The notes: generated from the sequence alone by a model not told the origin. Counted from the first letter of the stretch, positions 44,611-53,531 are shown. The stretch is DNA of 64,000 nt from Planctomycetota bacterium (GCA_002686265.1 NZBA01000012.1:8965-72964); one strand, 5' to 3'. A program made the numbers and translations.

Positions 44611-45591
44611 TCAGGCGCCAGCGAGGGCGCGTAGGCGTTCGAGCAGGCGGGCGGGGTCGCGCTCGGCAAGCCAGGGTCTCGGGTCTTCGCCCACGAGTCC
44701 TCCGGCCCGCCAGCAGCGCAGGAGCTGCTTGAGGCGCCCCGCGATGCGGCTCGCGCTCGCGGCGTAGCGCGCATGGAGGGCCTCGGCGTAGTCCAGGAGG
44801 AAGCGCGCCGCCTCGGATGCGCCCACTTCGGCTCCGCTGAAGATCCAGGGGTCACCGAGAGCCGCGCGTCCCACCATGACGAGGGCGCAGCCCGTTTCGC
44901 GCCGCATGCGCTCGAGGTCGGCGTGGACTAGGACGCCGCCGTTGCCGCAGACGGGGATCTCGACGCTCTCGACTGCACGCGTGAGGCGGCTCCAGTCCAC
45001 TTCGGGTTGGTAGCCCTCGCTTCGCGTGCGGCAGTGGACGGTGAGCATGGCGGCGCCGCCCTCCTCGGCCGCCTGAGCCAGCTCCGTGAGGCGGACCGTG
45101 TCGTCGATGCCGGCGCGGATCTTGGCTGTCAGCAGGCTCCTTTCCAGGGCGCTCCCCACCGCCCGCAGGATGCGCTCCAGGCGCGCGGGCTCGGCGAGCA
45201 CGGCCGAGCCTGCGCAGCCGCGCAGGGCTCCCTTCGCCGGGCAGCCGAAATTCACATCCACCAGAGGGGCGCCGATTTCCTCGGCGCGCCGCGCCGTCTC
45301 CCCGAGAGCTTCCAGATCGGCGCCCATCAGTTGTAGGCCGATCGGGCGCTCGCCTCGGTGCGGGCCGAGGTGTGCGCGCAGCACGCGGCGGGGGAGGGGG
45401 AGTTTCACGACCCGCGCGAACTCGGTGAACGCTCCGCCCAGGTGCTCTGGAGGGTTGCACTCCAGCAGGAGGTCGCGGAAACACGGCTCGGTGACCCCCT
45501 CCATCGGAGCCAGGAGCCAAGGCGCGGTGAACGGCAAGGCCGGCGCGCCGTGCGAGGTCGGCGAGGTGCGGGCGGAGTCGGGAGAAGTCAC
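44611..45591 (-). CDS. dus: tRNA-dihydrouridine synthase
   Basis: 326 residues of the Dus TIM barrel. L-A-P-M-E-G-V-T (28-35) binds FMN, V-D-V-N-F-G-C117-P-A-K-G-A carries the catalytic Cys, K-I-R-A-G and C-R-T-R-S-E-G-Y contain the conserved FMN/RNA-binding residues, and G-N-G-G-V and M-V-G-R-A-A-L-G-D-P-W close the barrel. It reduces specific uridines in tRNA. The DusA/B/C subtype cannot be fixed; the sequence is nearest DusC in style. GTG start at 45591, 7 bases after TACCCT on the minus strand, divergent from the dehydratase with only 24 bp between the starts. Confidence 0.88.
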   Translation of the reverse strand: MTSPDSARTSPTSHGAPALPFTAPWLLAPMEGVTEPCFRDLLLECNPPEHLGGAFTEFARVVKLPLPRRVLRAHLGPHRGERPIGLQLMGADLEALGETARRAEEIGAPLVDVNFGCPAKGALRGCAGSAVLAEPARLERILRAVGSALERSLLTAKIRAGIDDTVRLTELAQAAEEGGAAMLTVHCRTRSEGYQPEVDWSRLTRAVESVEIPVCGNGGVLVHADLERMRRETGCALVMVGRAALGDPWIFSGAEVGASEAARFLLDYAEALHARYAASASRIAGRLKQLLRCWRAGGLVGEDPRPWLAERDPARLLERLRALAGA

Positions 45592-45598
45592 GGAGCGT

Positions 45599-45608
45599 AG
45601 GGTACTCT
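45599..45608. promoter_or_regulatory. Near-palindromic bidirectional -10 elements, 24-bp spacer
   Basis: TACTCT (plus, 45603-45608) is 7 bases before the GTG at 45616, and TACCCT (minus, 45604-45599) is 7 bases before the GTG at 45591. They sit inside the near-palindrome GCGTAGGGTACTCTACGC (45595-45612), symmetric at 16 of 18 positions. Confidence 0.55.
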
Positions 45609-45615
45609 ACGCCAT

Positions 45616-46623
45616 GTGAGCGGATCCGAGACGATGCCTGGGGAGTGGGGAGCGTTCGACCACATTCGCGTGGAGGACGCTGCGGAGCGCCTGGAGGGTG
45701 TCGTCGAGTGCACGCCGTTGGCGCCCTTCGCCGGCCCCGACGAGCGCGTCGAGCTGCGGCTCAAGCTGGAGAACCTGCAGGTCACGGGCTCCTTCAAGGC
45801 GCGTGGAGCGTGGAACCAGGTTTCGCGCCTCGCCGCCGACGAGCGTCGTCGCGGCGTCGTCGCCTGCAGCTCGGGGAACCACGCCGGAGCCCTGGCCTGG
45901 GCCGCGCGGCGGGCTGGAATCTCGGCGGTGGTCGTGATGCCCGCGGACGCCTATCCGAACAAGATCGCCGCTTGCCGGGAGCGCGGGGCCGAGGTCGTGC
46001 TCACGCCGACGCGCGAAGGGGCCCAGGAGCGCTGCGCGGCCCTCGTGGAGCAGGGACGCGTTCTGATTCACCCCTACGACGCGGCTCGCACCGTGCAGGG
46101 TGCGGGGACCGTTGGCCTGGAGATCGCCGGCGAGTGGCCGGAGGTCGAGGTCGTGGTCGTGCCCGTGGGCGGCGGCGGTCTGATCTCGGGGGTCTCCCTC
46201 GCCCTGCGCGCGCAGTTGGGCGGAGCGGTGACGGTCCTGGGGTCCGAGCCAGAGGGTTCTTCCACCTTGAGCCGCGGGCTGGAAGCTCGCTCGCCGGTGG
46301 TCCTCGAGGAGATCACGACCGCTGTACAGGGTCTGTGCCCGTTGTTCTCGGGGCAACTGAACGTGGACATCTGTCGAGCAACGGTGGACGAGGTGATTGA
46401 GATCTCCGACGAGGCCGTCTTCGGTGCGCAGGCGCGCCTGGTGACCGCGGGGATCGAGGCCGAGCCGGCGGGAGCGGCCGCACCGGCGCTCGTATTCGGC
46501 GGGCTCTTGCCGGCCGCGCTGCTCGCGGGCCGCAGTGCCGCCGACCCCCTGCGCGTCGCCGCCGTCGTCTCCGGCGGGAACGCGGACCCGGCCCAGCTCG
46601 CTTCCTTGCGGGGGAGGGCTTGA
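45616..46623 (+). CDS. Threonine/serine dehydratase-like PLP enzyme
   Basis: 335 residues of the fold-type II PLP family. The PLP lysine is in T-G-S-F-K61-A-R-G-A, substrate-binding S-S-G-N-H-A near 85-90, V-V-M-P near 104, and the phosphate-binding P-V-G-G-G-G-L-I-S-G. E-P-E/A-G-A at the end is the usual position for closing the active site. There is no C-terminal ACT regulatory domain, so it resembles the short catabolic or serine/threonine dehydratase form. The reaction is threonine to 2-oxobutyrate, or serine to pyruvate. Its end overlaps the next gene as TTGA. Confidence 0.85.
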   Translation: MSGSETMPGEWGAFDHIRVEDAAERLEGVVECTPLAPFAGPDERVELRLKLENLQVTGSFKARGAWNQVSRLAADERRRGVVACSSGNHAGALAWAARRAGISAVVVMPADAYPNKIAACRERGAEVVLTPTREGAQERCAALVEQGRVLIHPYDAARTVQGAGTVGLEIAGEWPEVEVVVVPVGGGGLISGVSLALRAQLGGAVTVLGSEPEGSSTLSRGLEARSPVVLEEITTAVQGLCPLFSGQLNVDICRATVDEVIEISDEAVFGAQARLVTAGIEAEPAGAAAPALVFGGLLPAALLAGRSAADPLRVAAVVSGGNADPAQLASLRGRA

Positions 46624-48911
46624 GCCGTCCCGTGCGCGTGTCCGGCGGCTGCCGTTGGCTCGTCTTCACCGCCGCCCTAGCGGTGTTCGGAGGGAGCTAC
46701 CTGTTCAAGGGTTGCGATCAGCGGCCGGGGGCCGACGAGGTGCGCGCGGCTTGCGGACGCGGTCACGAAGTCGTGGCGCTCATCATCTGGGACGGCGTGG
46801 ACGTCGGTGAGCTCGACCTGCTCAGCACCCAGCGGAGCGCGACGCCCACGCTGGCGAGCTTGGCCGAGGGTGGGCGCGCCTTTCGAGCGCACAGCGCCTC
46901 TTCCAGCGGGACCAACGCCGCCTTGGCTTCCCTGCTGACCGGCCTCTCGCCGCGCCGCCACGGCGTGGGCTCCGTGCATTCCCTCGGCCGTCAGACCCTG
47001 GCCGAGGAGTGCACGACCATGGCCGAGCTCTTCCGCGCCGCGGGCTACCGTACCCTGGCGGCAGTCTCCCTCGGCCAGCTCGATGGCGCGCTCTCGGGCC
47101 TCGACCAAGGATTCGATGTCTACGAGGGTCCGGCCCTCGTCCATCCGCCGCGCTGGCCGCGCTCCGCGGCCGACACACTCGCATCGATCGCCGTTCCCCT
47201 TCGGGAGGCGTTGAGCTCCAGCGGCAAGGTCTTCCTGTTCTTGCATCTCGCCGACTCGCGTGACCGCGCGGCGCCCGACGCCCTCGCCGTGCGGCCCTTC
47301 CTGCGGCGTGCGCTAGAGCCGTGGCGGAGTTCCTCCGCCGCCATCGCCGGCGCCCTCGACCGCCTCGAGGATGATCCGACCGGCGCCCTCGACGCCCTCG
47401 GAATCGAGCTCCTGCGCCGTCGCGGCGATCCGGCGCGGGGCGCGTTCGTGCGCGCTCTCTACGCCGCCCGGCTCGCCCGCATGGACGCCGTGCTGCGGGA
47501 GGTCACCGACGCCATCGACGGAGCCGGGCGCCGGGACGAGGCGCTCGTGGTCGTCACCGGGGGAATATCCGGTGCACTCCCCGCGCCCTTGCGCCCACTC
47601 CCCGCACGCGGTGATCCCGAGCCGCGTCTGCATGCTCCGCTCGTCCTGCGTTCGGCGGGCCTCCGATGGGGCGCCGTGGGCGGGCTTCCGACTCGGGACG
47701 TGGACGTTTTCGCAACGCTGACCGGGGTCTTCGGCCGCGAGGGCCGCGATCTGTGGGCACAGAGCTCGGGGCGTGGGGGCGGGCGCGACGCCGTCCTGAT
47801 CGAGGATGCCGAGTTCTCGCGCCGGGTGGCCATGGGGCGTGAGTGGATGTGGTGTTCGTCGATCACAGGCGACAGTCTCGTGCGCTCCGATGGGGCCCCG
47901 GTGCTGCCGGGCTCCGCGCTGGAACTACCCGAGGCGCAAGGTGGGTTTTGGTCGCCGGCCCAGGTTCGTGACTCCTTCGCGGAGGTGCGCGCCCTCGAAC
48001 GACTCCTCGAGGGAGAGCCGCCCCTCGGCGTATTGCGCATCGCCGGGCGCGCCGGGGAGGAGGGTGTCATCGAGGTCCGTGCGCGCAGCTTCGGCGGGCC
48101 GATCCTGGCGCCCTGGAGTGGCCTGGCCCTCGACGGCCCGGCGCCGCGCGCGGCCGGCATCCAGGCCTTCGATCTGCCTCCCGTGCGAGGAGGAACCTCC
48201 CCGGCGTGGACCCACTTGCGCGCTTCCCGCCGCGGGGAGACCCTCGAGTTGCGCCTGCGCGCCTCGACGGGAACCCTGGAGGCGGAGCGGGTCTTCATCG
48301 GCGGCCGATCTCTCGCTGAGCTGGACCTGCCCCTCGTTCCCGATGAGCGCGCTCCAGCCTGGCCGGGTCTCGAGGACGGCCAGCCGCGCCCCTGCGCGGC
48401 CTCGATCGCACGCGGCGGGGGAGGGCGGCTGACCCTCTCCGTACCTGGCGACGGCGTGGGTGTGCGCGCGGTCTTGGACATGCACCCGGCCTGCGATCCA
48501 CCTCTCGTCGAGCTTCTAGCCGTCCCCAACGGCGTGCAGGTCGCCGTCCACCCTACGCGCCTCGACGCTGTCGTCTTGAGCGGCGCGACGCCACTGGAGG
48601 TGACCATCGCGCGTCCGCGCAAGACTCCACGTTCGACCTTGTGTCTGACCCTCGACCTCGACGGGCGCCGCGTTGCACGCGAGCGCGTGTGCTACCTCGA
48701 TCGGTTCTACGGCATTGATGACGAGGTGCGGCTGGCGATTCCCGCGACCGCCTGGAACGATCCGCGCCTCTACGGCCGCCCCGGGATCGAGCGGCAGGGC
48801 GGGGGGGGGGTCTGGATCGAGCTGCTCGATCCGCGTCCGCCGGCGGAGCTAGCCGCGGCACTCGATGTGCGTGGTGAGGCGATCATCGGCTATCTCGGGA
48901 GGTCGGAATGA
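46620..48911 (+). CDS. Degenerate sulfatase/alkaline-phosphatase-fold membrane protein
   Basis: 763 residues, TTG start overlapping the dehydratase stop. One signal-anchor segment (about 11-30) leads to an extracytoplasmic domain with the sulfatase-fold order: L-I-I-W-D-G-V-D, then T-P-T-L-A-S-L-A-E-G-G, then A-S-L-L-T-G-L-S-P-R-R-H-G-V. The nucleophile position reads T-N-A-A-L where sulfatases have C/S-x-P-x-R. The first metal site has one Asp rather than two, and the usual T-S-D-N/H-G segment reads T-G-G-I-S-G. Catalysis by the standard mechanism is therefore unlikely. The C-terminal ~330 residues are beta-rich and unrecognised. A ten-G tract lies near the 3' end. Confidence 0.68.
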   Translation: MSRPVRVSGGCRWLVFTAALAVFGGSYLFKGCDQRPGADEVRAACGRGHEVVALIIWDGVDVGELDLLSTQRSATPTLASLAEGGRAFRAHSASSSGTNAALASLLTGLSPRRHGVGSVHSLGRQTLAEECTTMAELFRAAGYRTLAAVSLGQLDGALSGLDQGFDVYEGPALVHPPRWPRSAADTLASIAVPLREALSSSGKVFLFLHLADSRDRAAPDALAVRPFLRRALEPWRSSSAAIAGALDRLEDDPTGALDALGIELLRRRGDPARGAFVRALYAARLARMDAVLREVTDAIDGAGRRDEALVVVTGGISGALPAPLRPLPARGDPEPRLHAPLVLRSAGLRWGAVGGLPTRDVDVFATLTGVFGREGRDLWAQSSGRGGGRDAVLIEDAEFSRRVAMGREWMWCSSITGDSLVRSDGAPVLPGSALELPEAQGGFWSPAQVRDSFAEVRALERLLEGEPPLGVLRIAGRAGEEGVIEVRARSFGGPILAPWSGLALDGPAPRAAGIQAFDLPPVRGGTSPAWTHLRASRRGETLELRLRASTGTLEAERVFIGGRSLAELDLPLVPDERAPAWPGLEDGQPRPCAASIARGGGGRLTLSVPGDGVGVRAVLDMHPACDPPLVELLAVPNGVQVAVHPTRLDAVVLSGATPLEVTIARPRKTPRSTLCLTLDLDGRRVARERVCYLDRFYGIDDEVRLAIPATAWNDPRLYGRPGIERQGGGGVWIELLDPRPPAELAAALDVRGEAIIGYLGRSE
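48801..48810 (+). repeat. Ten-base G homopolymer inside a coding sequence
   Basis: The longest mononucleotide run noticed in the window. It encodes Gly residues 33 codons before the end of the sulfatase-fold gene. Slippage would change the C-terminus and could uncouple the next gene, which starts inside the normal stop. Confidence 0.8.
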
Positions 48912-49678
48912 GGCGCGTCGTTCTCGTTCGGCCGCGAGGGCCGCGCAACGTGGGGATGGTCCTGCGCGCCTGCGACAACTTCGGCCTCTGCGAGCTGGTG
49001 CTCGTCGCCCCGGATCGCCCCGCCCTACTGCTCCACCCGGAGTTCGCCCAGATGTCCCATGGCGTCGCTGACGTGCGCGAGAAAGTACGCGTGGTCGACG
49101 AGCTGACCGAGGCCCTGGCGGACTGCTCGGCCACGGTCGGCTTTACGGCGCGCGTGCGCGACAACCGCATCAGGGATAATTGGAACGAGGTGCGTGAGGA
49201 ACTGGGCGTCCTGGCCGCCGATCCCGGCGAGCGCCTGGCTCTCATCTTCGGCAGCGAGGAGTCGGGCCTCTCGGTTGAGGACGCCTCGCTCTGCCAGCGC
49301 CTGCTCCACGTGCGCACGGCGGCCGAGCACACCTCGGTGAACCTCGCTATCTGCGTGGGGATCGTCCTGCAGGGTCTGTTCAGCGGTGAGCAAGTGCACC
49401 GGCGCGAGCCCGGCGGGCACCCATTGACCGGCGCGGAGCGCGAGTTCCTCAAAGCCAACCTGAAGCACACCTTCGTCGAGCACGTCGCACGGAGCGCCGA
49501 GGCCAAGCGAGTCATCGCGAAGTCGATCGACCGCATCTTCTCGCGCGCGCCCCTCGAGACCAGCGACGCTCGCGCCTGGCACATGATGATGCGCTCTCTG
49601 GGGAGCGCGATGAGGCCGTCGGATTTTGGCCTCGACCCCAGCCCCAGCGCCCGCCGGGAGGCGGGTGATGAGGGCTGA
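48908..49678 (+). CDS. SPOUT RNA methyltransferase, TrmJ-like
   Basis: 256 residues of the SpoU/TrmH class with the SAM-binding trefoil knot. Motif 1 is R-G-P-R-N-V-G-M-V-L-R-A-C-D-N-F-G (catalytic Arg/Asn), motif 2 is A-L-I-F-G-S-E-E-S-G-L-S and motif 3 is S-V-N-L-A-I-C-V-G-I-V-L. The N-x-G-[AM]-x-x-R-A and V-N-L-A-x-A/C-V pattern and the C-terminal helical extension match TrmJ (2'-O-methylation at position 32 of tRNA). Some rRNA methyltransferases look alike, so the substrate is tentative. It ends the dehydratase / sulfatase-fold / methyltransferase operon (ATGA overlap). Confidence 0.85.
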   Translation: MRRVVLVRPRGPRNVGMVLRACDNFGLCELVLVAPDRPALLLHPEFAQMSHGVADVREKVRVVDELTEALADCSATVGFTARVRDNRIRDNWNEVREELGVLAADPGERLALIFGSEESGLSVEDASLCQRLLHVRTAAEHTSVNLAICVGIVLQGLFSGEQVHRREPGGHPLTGAEREFLKANLKHTFVEHVARSAEAKRVIAKSIDRIFSRAPLETSDARAWHMMMRSLGSAMRPSDFGLDPSPSARREAGDEG

Positions 49679-49695
49679 GCGCCCGCGCACGGAGA

Positions 49696-49727
49696 GGGGG
49701 GCGGAGCGCGGCTGCGCTCCGCCCCCC
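49696..49727. terminator. Strong hairpin between convergent genes
   Basis: GGGGGGCGGAGCGC (49696-49709), loop GGCT and its exact 14-base complement (49714-49727) lie between the trmJ-like stop at 49678 and the M43 stop at 49770. It is a likely shared terminator. Confidence 0.7.
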
Positions 49728-49769
49728 CCGTGGAGACCCTCACGCCCGCGGGCGGCGTGAATCCGTGAC

Positions 49770-51827
49770 TCAGGGCGTGAAGCTCACCGAGAGGCCCTGG
49801 CTCAGGTTGAAGCCCGTGCCGCAGGGGCCGCCCTGCGGGTTGCGGTACCACGCCTGGAAGTAGCGCGTGTCGCCATTCGACCAGCCGCCCGCGTTGCCGA
49901 GGCCGGGGCCCCAGGAGGCCTGGCCGCCTCCGTCGGGGACCTGGACGCCCAGTCGCGTGACCGTTCCACCGGCGCAGCGCAGGCCGTCACCGAAAGAGAC
50001 GCCATTGCCGCCGTTGAGGGATGCGGTTCCTGCGAACAGGAGCGCCGGCTGGCTGGCTAGCAGGTTCCCTGCGAAGAACGAGAGGTCGTCGGCTCCCGCG
50101 CTGGTCGAACCGCCGCCTGAGAGGGTTGCCCCCGAGCCGGTCGAGTTCTCGCAGCCTTCGCCGCTCGCGCCGCCGTTGCCGCAGGGGCAGGCGCTGTTCG
50201 TGCCGAAGCAGAACGCCGTCCCCACGCTCCCGCCGCCGAGCTCGACGACTTGGAAGCCGTTGACGCTGGAGGGCGTGGAGCCGTTGGGCGCGACTTGGAT
50301 CGTGATCGAGCCGTTGCTGACGCTCACCTCGTCGGACACGTAGTGGGCGCCGTGGACCCAGCTGCCGCCCCAGTCCGCGCCGCCGCATGATTGGGTGCCG
50401 CTGGAGCCGCCGACGACGGTTACGTTCGTGGAGAAGCTCGTCGGATCGTCGGGCGCCCAGGCGTAGACGTAGACGGCGTAGCTGCCGTTCCCCAGGCCGG
50501 AGATCGTCCAGGTGGACGTGTCCGCGTCTTGGATGTCGTCCATCAGGCGCTGGACATCCCCGGTCGTGGCGGAGTTGTTCGAGGCGAAGTTGCCGTTGCC
50601 TCCGCTGACGCTGATGGTCGCGCCACTATCGCTCCCGTCGAGCTGATCGAGGGAGACGTTGTTGGCAGTGCCGCTGACCTCGTTCCAGGTCCCCGGTTGT
50701 GCGGCCGCACCGCCGAAGCTGGATGCGGGGGCGGGAAATACTCCATTGGCTCCGACATCGATGTTGATCGAGGCGACGTCTCCGGGCGGCGGCGGGGGCG
50801 GGGGCGGCCCGCTCCCCCCGTACACGTCCGGTCGGTAGTTCTCGAGAGTGCAGCGCATGCGGTTGGTCTGCTCGAAGGTGAACTCCCACATGCAGGAGTC
50901 GTCCGAGTAGTCCATGTAGTTGTGGATCGGGTCCGGAGAGCTGCAGCCGGCCTTGTTGCCCGGGCAGCCGTAGGTGGGCTGGCTCTCCCGGTTGGTGTCG
51001 CAGATCAGGTCCCCGCTGTTGTAGCAGGCGCTCGCGCTGCCGCAGCCGTTGTCGAAGGTGTGCCACAGCCCGAGGTAGTGGCCGACCTCGTGGGTGGCCG
51101 TCCGCCCGAGGTTGTAGGGCGGGCCGATGGGTGCGTTGCGGCCGAACGCCGACCACAGGATCACCACCCGATCGGAGTTGTTCCCGACGATGCCGCCCTG
51201 GGGCAGGTCGGGCACGTAGCCGAGGTACCCGCCGCACGAGTTCGTGTAGAAGTTCAGGTAGCGGTTCGTGTCCCAGGCCAGGCTGTTCCAGTAGGAGCCG
51301 TTGTCGTTGTACCACTGGTTGTTGACGCTGGTGGTGATCCCGTTCGTCGCGTTCCCCTGGGGATCCTGGGTTGCGAGCTCGAACTGGATCATCACGTCCG
51401 TCCCCGGCGCGCCGTTGGAACCCGCCAGGGCACGGAAGTCCTCGTTGAGGACGGCGATCTGGCTCTGGACCATCGCATTGGAGATGGCGCCCTGACCGTT
51501 GGTGTGCTCGATGACGTGGACGACCACCTGGATCGTGTAGACGACCGTCGGGTCGTAGATCGGGTTGGGGTTGGTCGAATAGTAGGCGCAATCCGAGGGC
51601 GAGAAGTTGAAGCCCGTGGAGGGATTGATCGTGGGGTTGCGGGAGGGCGTGATGCAGTGCATCGAGTTCTGCTTGAACAGCGGAGACTGCACGTAGGACT
51701 GCCAAGTCGCATAGGAGCGTCCGCCGACCGTGATGACCGGCTGCTGGGTCTGGGCCGGACCCTGTGAGGCGGGGGCTTGGAAGGACAGTGCCGCCAGCAT
51801 GGCGGCGACCGCGATTCTCATTCTCAT
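49770..51827 (-). CDS. Secreted M43-family zinc metalloprotease with C-terminal module
   Basis: 685 residues from the ATG at 51827, next to a signal peptide (about 4-20, ending A-P-A-S). The protease domain has the metzincin site H246-E247-V-G-H250-Y-L-G-L-W-H256 and the Met-turn N-Y-M-D-Y, with disulfide-type Cys pairs near 264-300, as in pappalysin/ulilysin (M43). A Pro8 linker separates it from a beta-sandwich domain (about 370-535, galactose-binding or malectin-like). Residues 539-685 are the same 147-residue module seen on the FG-GAP protein. It should degrade extracellular proteins; the tail may attach or sort it. Confidence 0.88.
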   Translation of the reverse strand: MRMRIAVAAMLAALSFQAPASQGPAQTQQPVITVGGRSYATWQSYVQSPLFKQNSMHCITPSRNPTINPSTGFNFSPSDCAYYSTNPNPIYDPTVVYTIQVVVHVIEHTNGQGAISNAMVQSQIAVLNEDFRALAGSNGAPGTDVMIQFELATQDPQGNATNGITTSVNNQWYNDNGSYWNSLAWDTNRYLNFYTNSCGGYLGYVPDLPQGGIVGNNSDRVVILWSAFGRNAPIGPPYNLGRTATHEVGHYLGLWHTFDNGCGSASACYNSGDLICDTNRESQPTYGCPGNKAGCSSPDPIHNYMDYSDDSCMWEFTFEQTNRMRCTLENYRPDVYGGSGPPPPPPPPGDVASINIDVGANGVFPAPASSFGGAAAQPGTWNEVSGTANNVSLDQLDGSDSGATISVSGGNGNFASNNSATTGDVQRLMDDIQDADTSTWTISGLGNGSYAVYVYAWAPDDPTSFSTNVTVVGGSSGTQSCGGADWGGSWVHGAHYVSDEVSVSNGSITIQVAPNGSTPSSVNGFQVVELGGGSVGTAFCFGTNSACPCGNGGASGEGCENSTGSGATLSGGGSTSAGADDLSFFAGNLLASQPALLFAGTASLNGGNGVSFGDGLRCAGGTVTRLGVQVPDGGGQASWGPGLGNAGGWSNGDTRYFQAWYRNPQGGPCGTGFNLSQGLSVSFTP

Positions 51828-52072
51828 TGGGGTTTCAGATCGTTGGGGGGACTTGAGGGGTGGCCGCGCAGGGCGCTGCCGGGGGTCAAGACACATGCTT
51901 GGGCCGAGAACAGGCGCTCGACCTCTCCGACGAAACTGCTAACTACTGAAGTGTCACCCAGGTTGGCGTCGTACGGGCGGGTGATCCGTGGGGTTTTCCC
52001 CGGATTCCCTGCGATGGGCAGCCCGGAGAGGGGCGGGCGCATTTCTGCGCGCCTAGGCCCCCCGCAGGCGAC

Positions 52073-52078
52073 TAAGAT
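52073..52078 (+). promoter_or_regulatory. -10-like hexamer before the cardiolipin synthase gene
   Basis: TAAGAT lies 13 bases before the ATG at 52092. Upstream, at 51984-52005, a bulged hairpin with a TTTT loop (ATCC-GT-GGGG / CCCC-GGAT) sits in the divergent spacer. Confidence 0.35.
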
Positions 52079-52091
52079 CGCCCATCCCGCC

Positions 52092-53531
52092 ATGCCCGAC
52101 CTGCCGCTCCCCCTGCTGATCGGTGTCGTCGTGCTCGACGCCTACGCCATCGCGCGCGTCCTCCTGCGCCACCACGGCGTGAGCACGACCGTGGCCTGGA
52201 TCCTCGCCATCGCGGCCCTGCCGGTGATCGGCGCCGCCCTGTACTTCCTCCTGGCCGTCCCCCACGTGCGGCACGCCATCCGCAAGCGGCGCCTGGATGC
52301 GGTGGGAGCGGAGGACTACCCGACCAACTCGGAGGGTGCCGTCGAGCTCGGAGGGCAGGAGGGGGCGTCCGCCGAGATCGCGTCGCTGTTTCGCCTGACG
52401 ACGCGCCTGACGGGCATGGCTCCGACGAAGGGCAATCGGGTCCCGCTCCTGACCGAGGACGAGCGCGCCTTCGAACGCATCGAGGAAGTGCTGGCGGGGG
52501 CGCGGGAAACCGTCTGGGCCGAGTACTACATCGTCAAGAACGATGTCACCGGACGGCGCTTCCTCGGGTTGCTCGCACGCTGCGCCGCGCGGGGCGTGGA
52601 GGTGCGCTTTCTCTACGACGGCGTCGGGTCCCTCGGGCTCGATCCCACTCTGCTGCGAGCCATCGAGAGCGCGGGCGGGCGCACCGAGGTGTTCTTCCCT
52701 CTCAACCCCCTCCGTCGGCGCTGGTCCTTCAACCTGCGCAACCACCGCAAGCTGATCGTCGTCGACGGAGAGTTCGGATTCACCGGTGGGATGAACATCG
52801 GCGACCAGTACTCCGGACGCTCGCGCCTGCGCGGGGCGCGCCATTTTCGCGACACTCACCTCGAGGTATCGGGCCCTGCCGTCGCGGATCTCGCGCGGAT
52901 CTTCTGCGAGGACTGGACCTACGCCACGGGGGCGCAGTTGCCCTTCACCTCGCCCCCCGCGCCCGCTTCGCCCGGACCGGAGGGGAGCGCCGTCGCCGTG
53001 CTCCCCTCCGGTCCGGACCAGAGGCTGAACGCCAGCGGCATGGTCTACTTCAACGGCGTGGCGTCCGCGCGGGAGCGGGTCTACCTGACCAGCCCGTACT
53101 TCATTCCCGACGAGCCCTTGGTGCGTGCCATGACGGCGGCGGCCCTGCGCGGGGTTGACGTCCGGCTTCTGGTCCCCGCCCGCTCCGACGTCCCGATCGT
53201 GGCCGCCGCGGGGCGCTCGAACTTCCTGAACCTGGTCCGCAGCGGCGTGCGGGTGTTCTGCTACCAGCCTTCGATGCTGCACGCGAAGTCGCTCGTGGTC
53301 GACGGGAGCTGGGGGCTGGTCGGGTCGGCCAACGTGGACATGCGCAGTTTTCGGCTGAACTTCGAGATCAGCGTGGTCGTGGCCGAGCGTGGATTCGCCC
53401 GGCGGCTCGAGGGGCGCTTCTTGGGAGCTCTGGAGAGCAGCGAGGAGCTCGACGGGGTGGCGCTGGCCGCTCGCGGCACCTTCTCACGCCTGCGGGACGA
53501 GGCCGCGCGCCTGCTCTCTCCCTTGCTGTGA
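52092..53531 (+). CDS. cls: Cardiolipin synthase (phospholipase D family)
   Basis: 479 residues from the ATG at 52092; the frame is open upstream but reads like spacer. Two N-terminal transmembrane segments (about 5-22 and 33-54) precede two HKD motifs: H218-R-K-L-I-V-V-D-G with G-F-T-G-G-M-N-I-G, and H397-A-K-S-L-V-V-D-G with L-V-G-S-A-N-V-D-M-R-S. The W-A-E-Y-Y-I lead-in and length fit ClsA. It joins two phosphatidylglycerols (or related lipids) into cardiolipin at the inner membrane. It is divergent from the M43 gene. Confidence 0.92.
   Translation: MPDLPLPLLIGVVVLDAYAIARVLLRHHGVSTTVAWILAIAALPVIGAALYFLLAVPHVRHAIRKRRLDAVGAEDYPTNSEGAVELGGQEGASAEIASLFRLTTRLTGMAPTKGNRVPLLTEDERAFERIEEVLAGARETVWAEYYIVKNDVTGRRFLGLLARCAARGVEVRFLYDGVGSLGLDPTLLRAIESAGGRTEVFFPLNPLRRRWSFNLRNHRKLIVVDGEFGFTGGMNIGDQYSGRSRLRGARHFRDTHLEVSGPAVADLARIFCEDWTYATGAQLPFTSPPAPASPGPEGSAVAVLPSGPDQRLNASGMVYFNGVASARERVYLTSPYFIPDEPLVRAMTAAALRGVDVRLLVPARSDVPIVAAAGRSNFLNLVRSGVRVFCYQPSMLHAKSLVVDGSWGLVGSANVDMRSFRLNFEISVVVAERGFARRLEGRFLGALESSEELDGVALAARGTFSRLRDEAARLLSPLL

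Noticed and set aside
51828..52091. A hidden small gene or relic in the 264-bp divergent spacer
   Set aside because: Short open frames exist on both strands but show no recognisable domain, start signal or codon pattern. I treat it as regulatory spacer.
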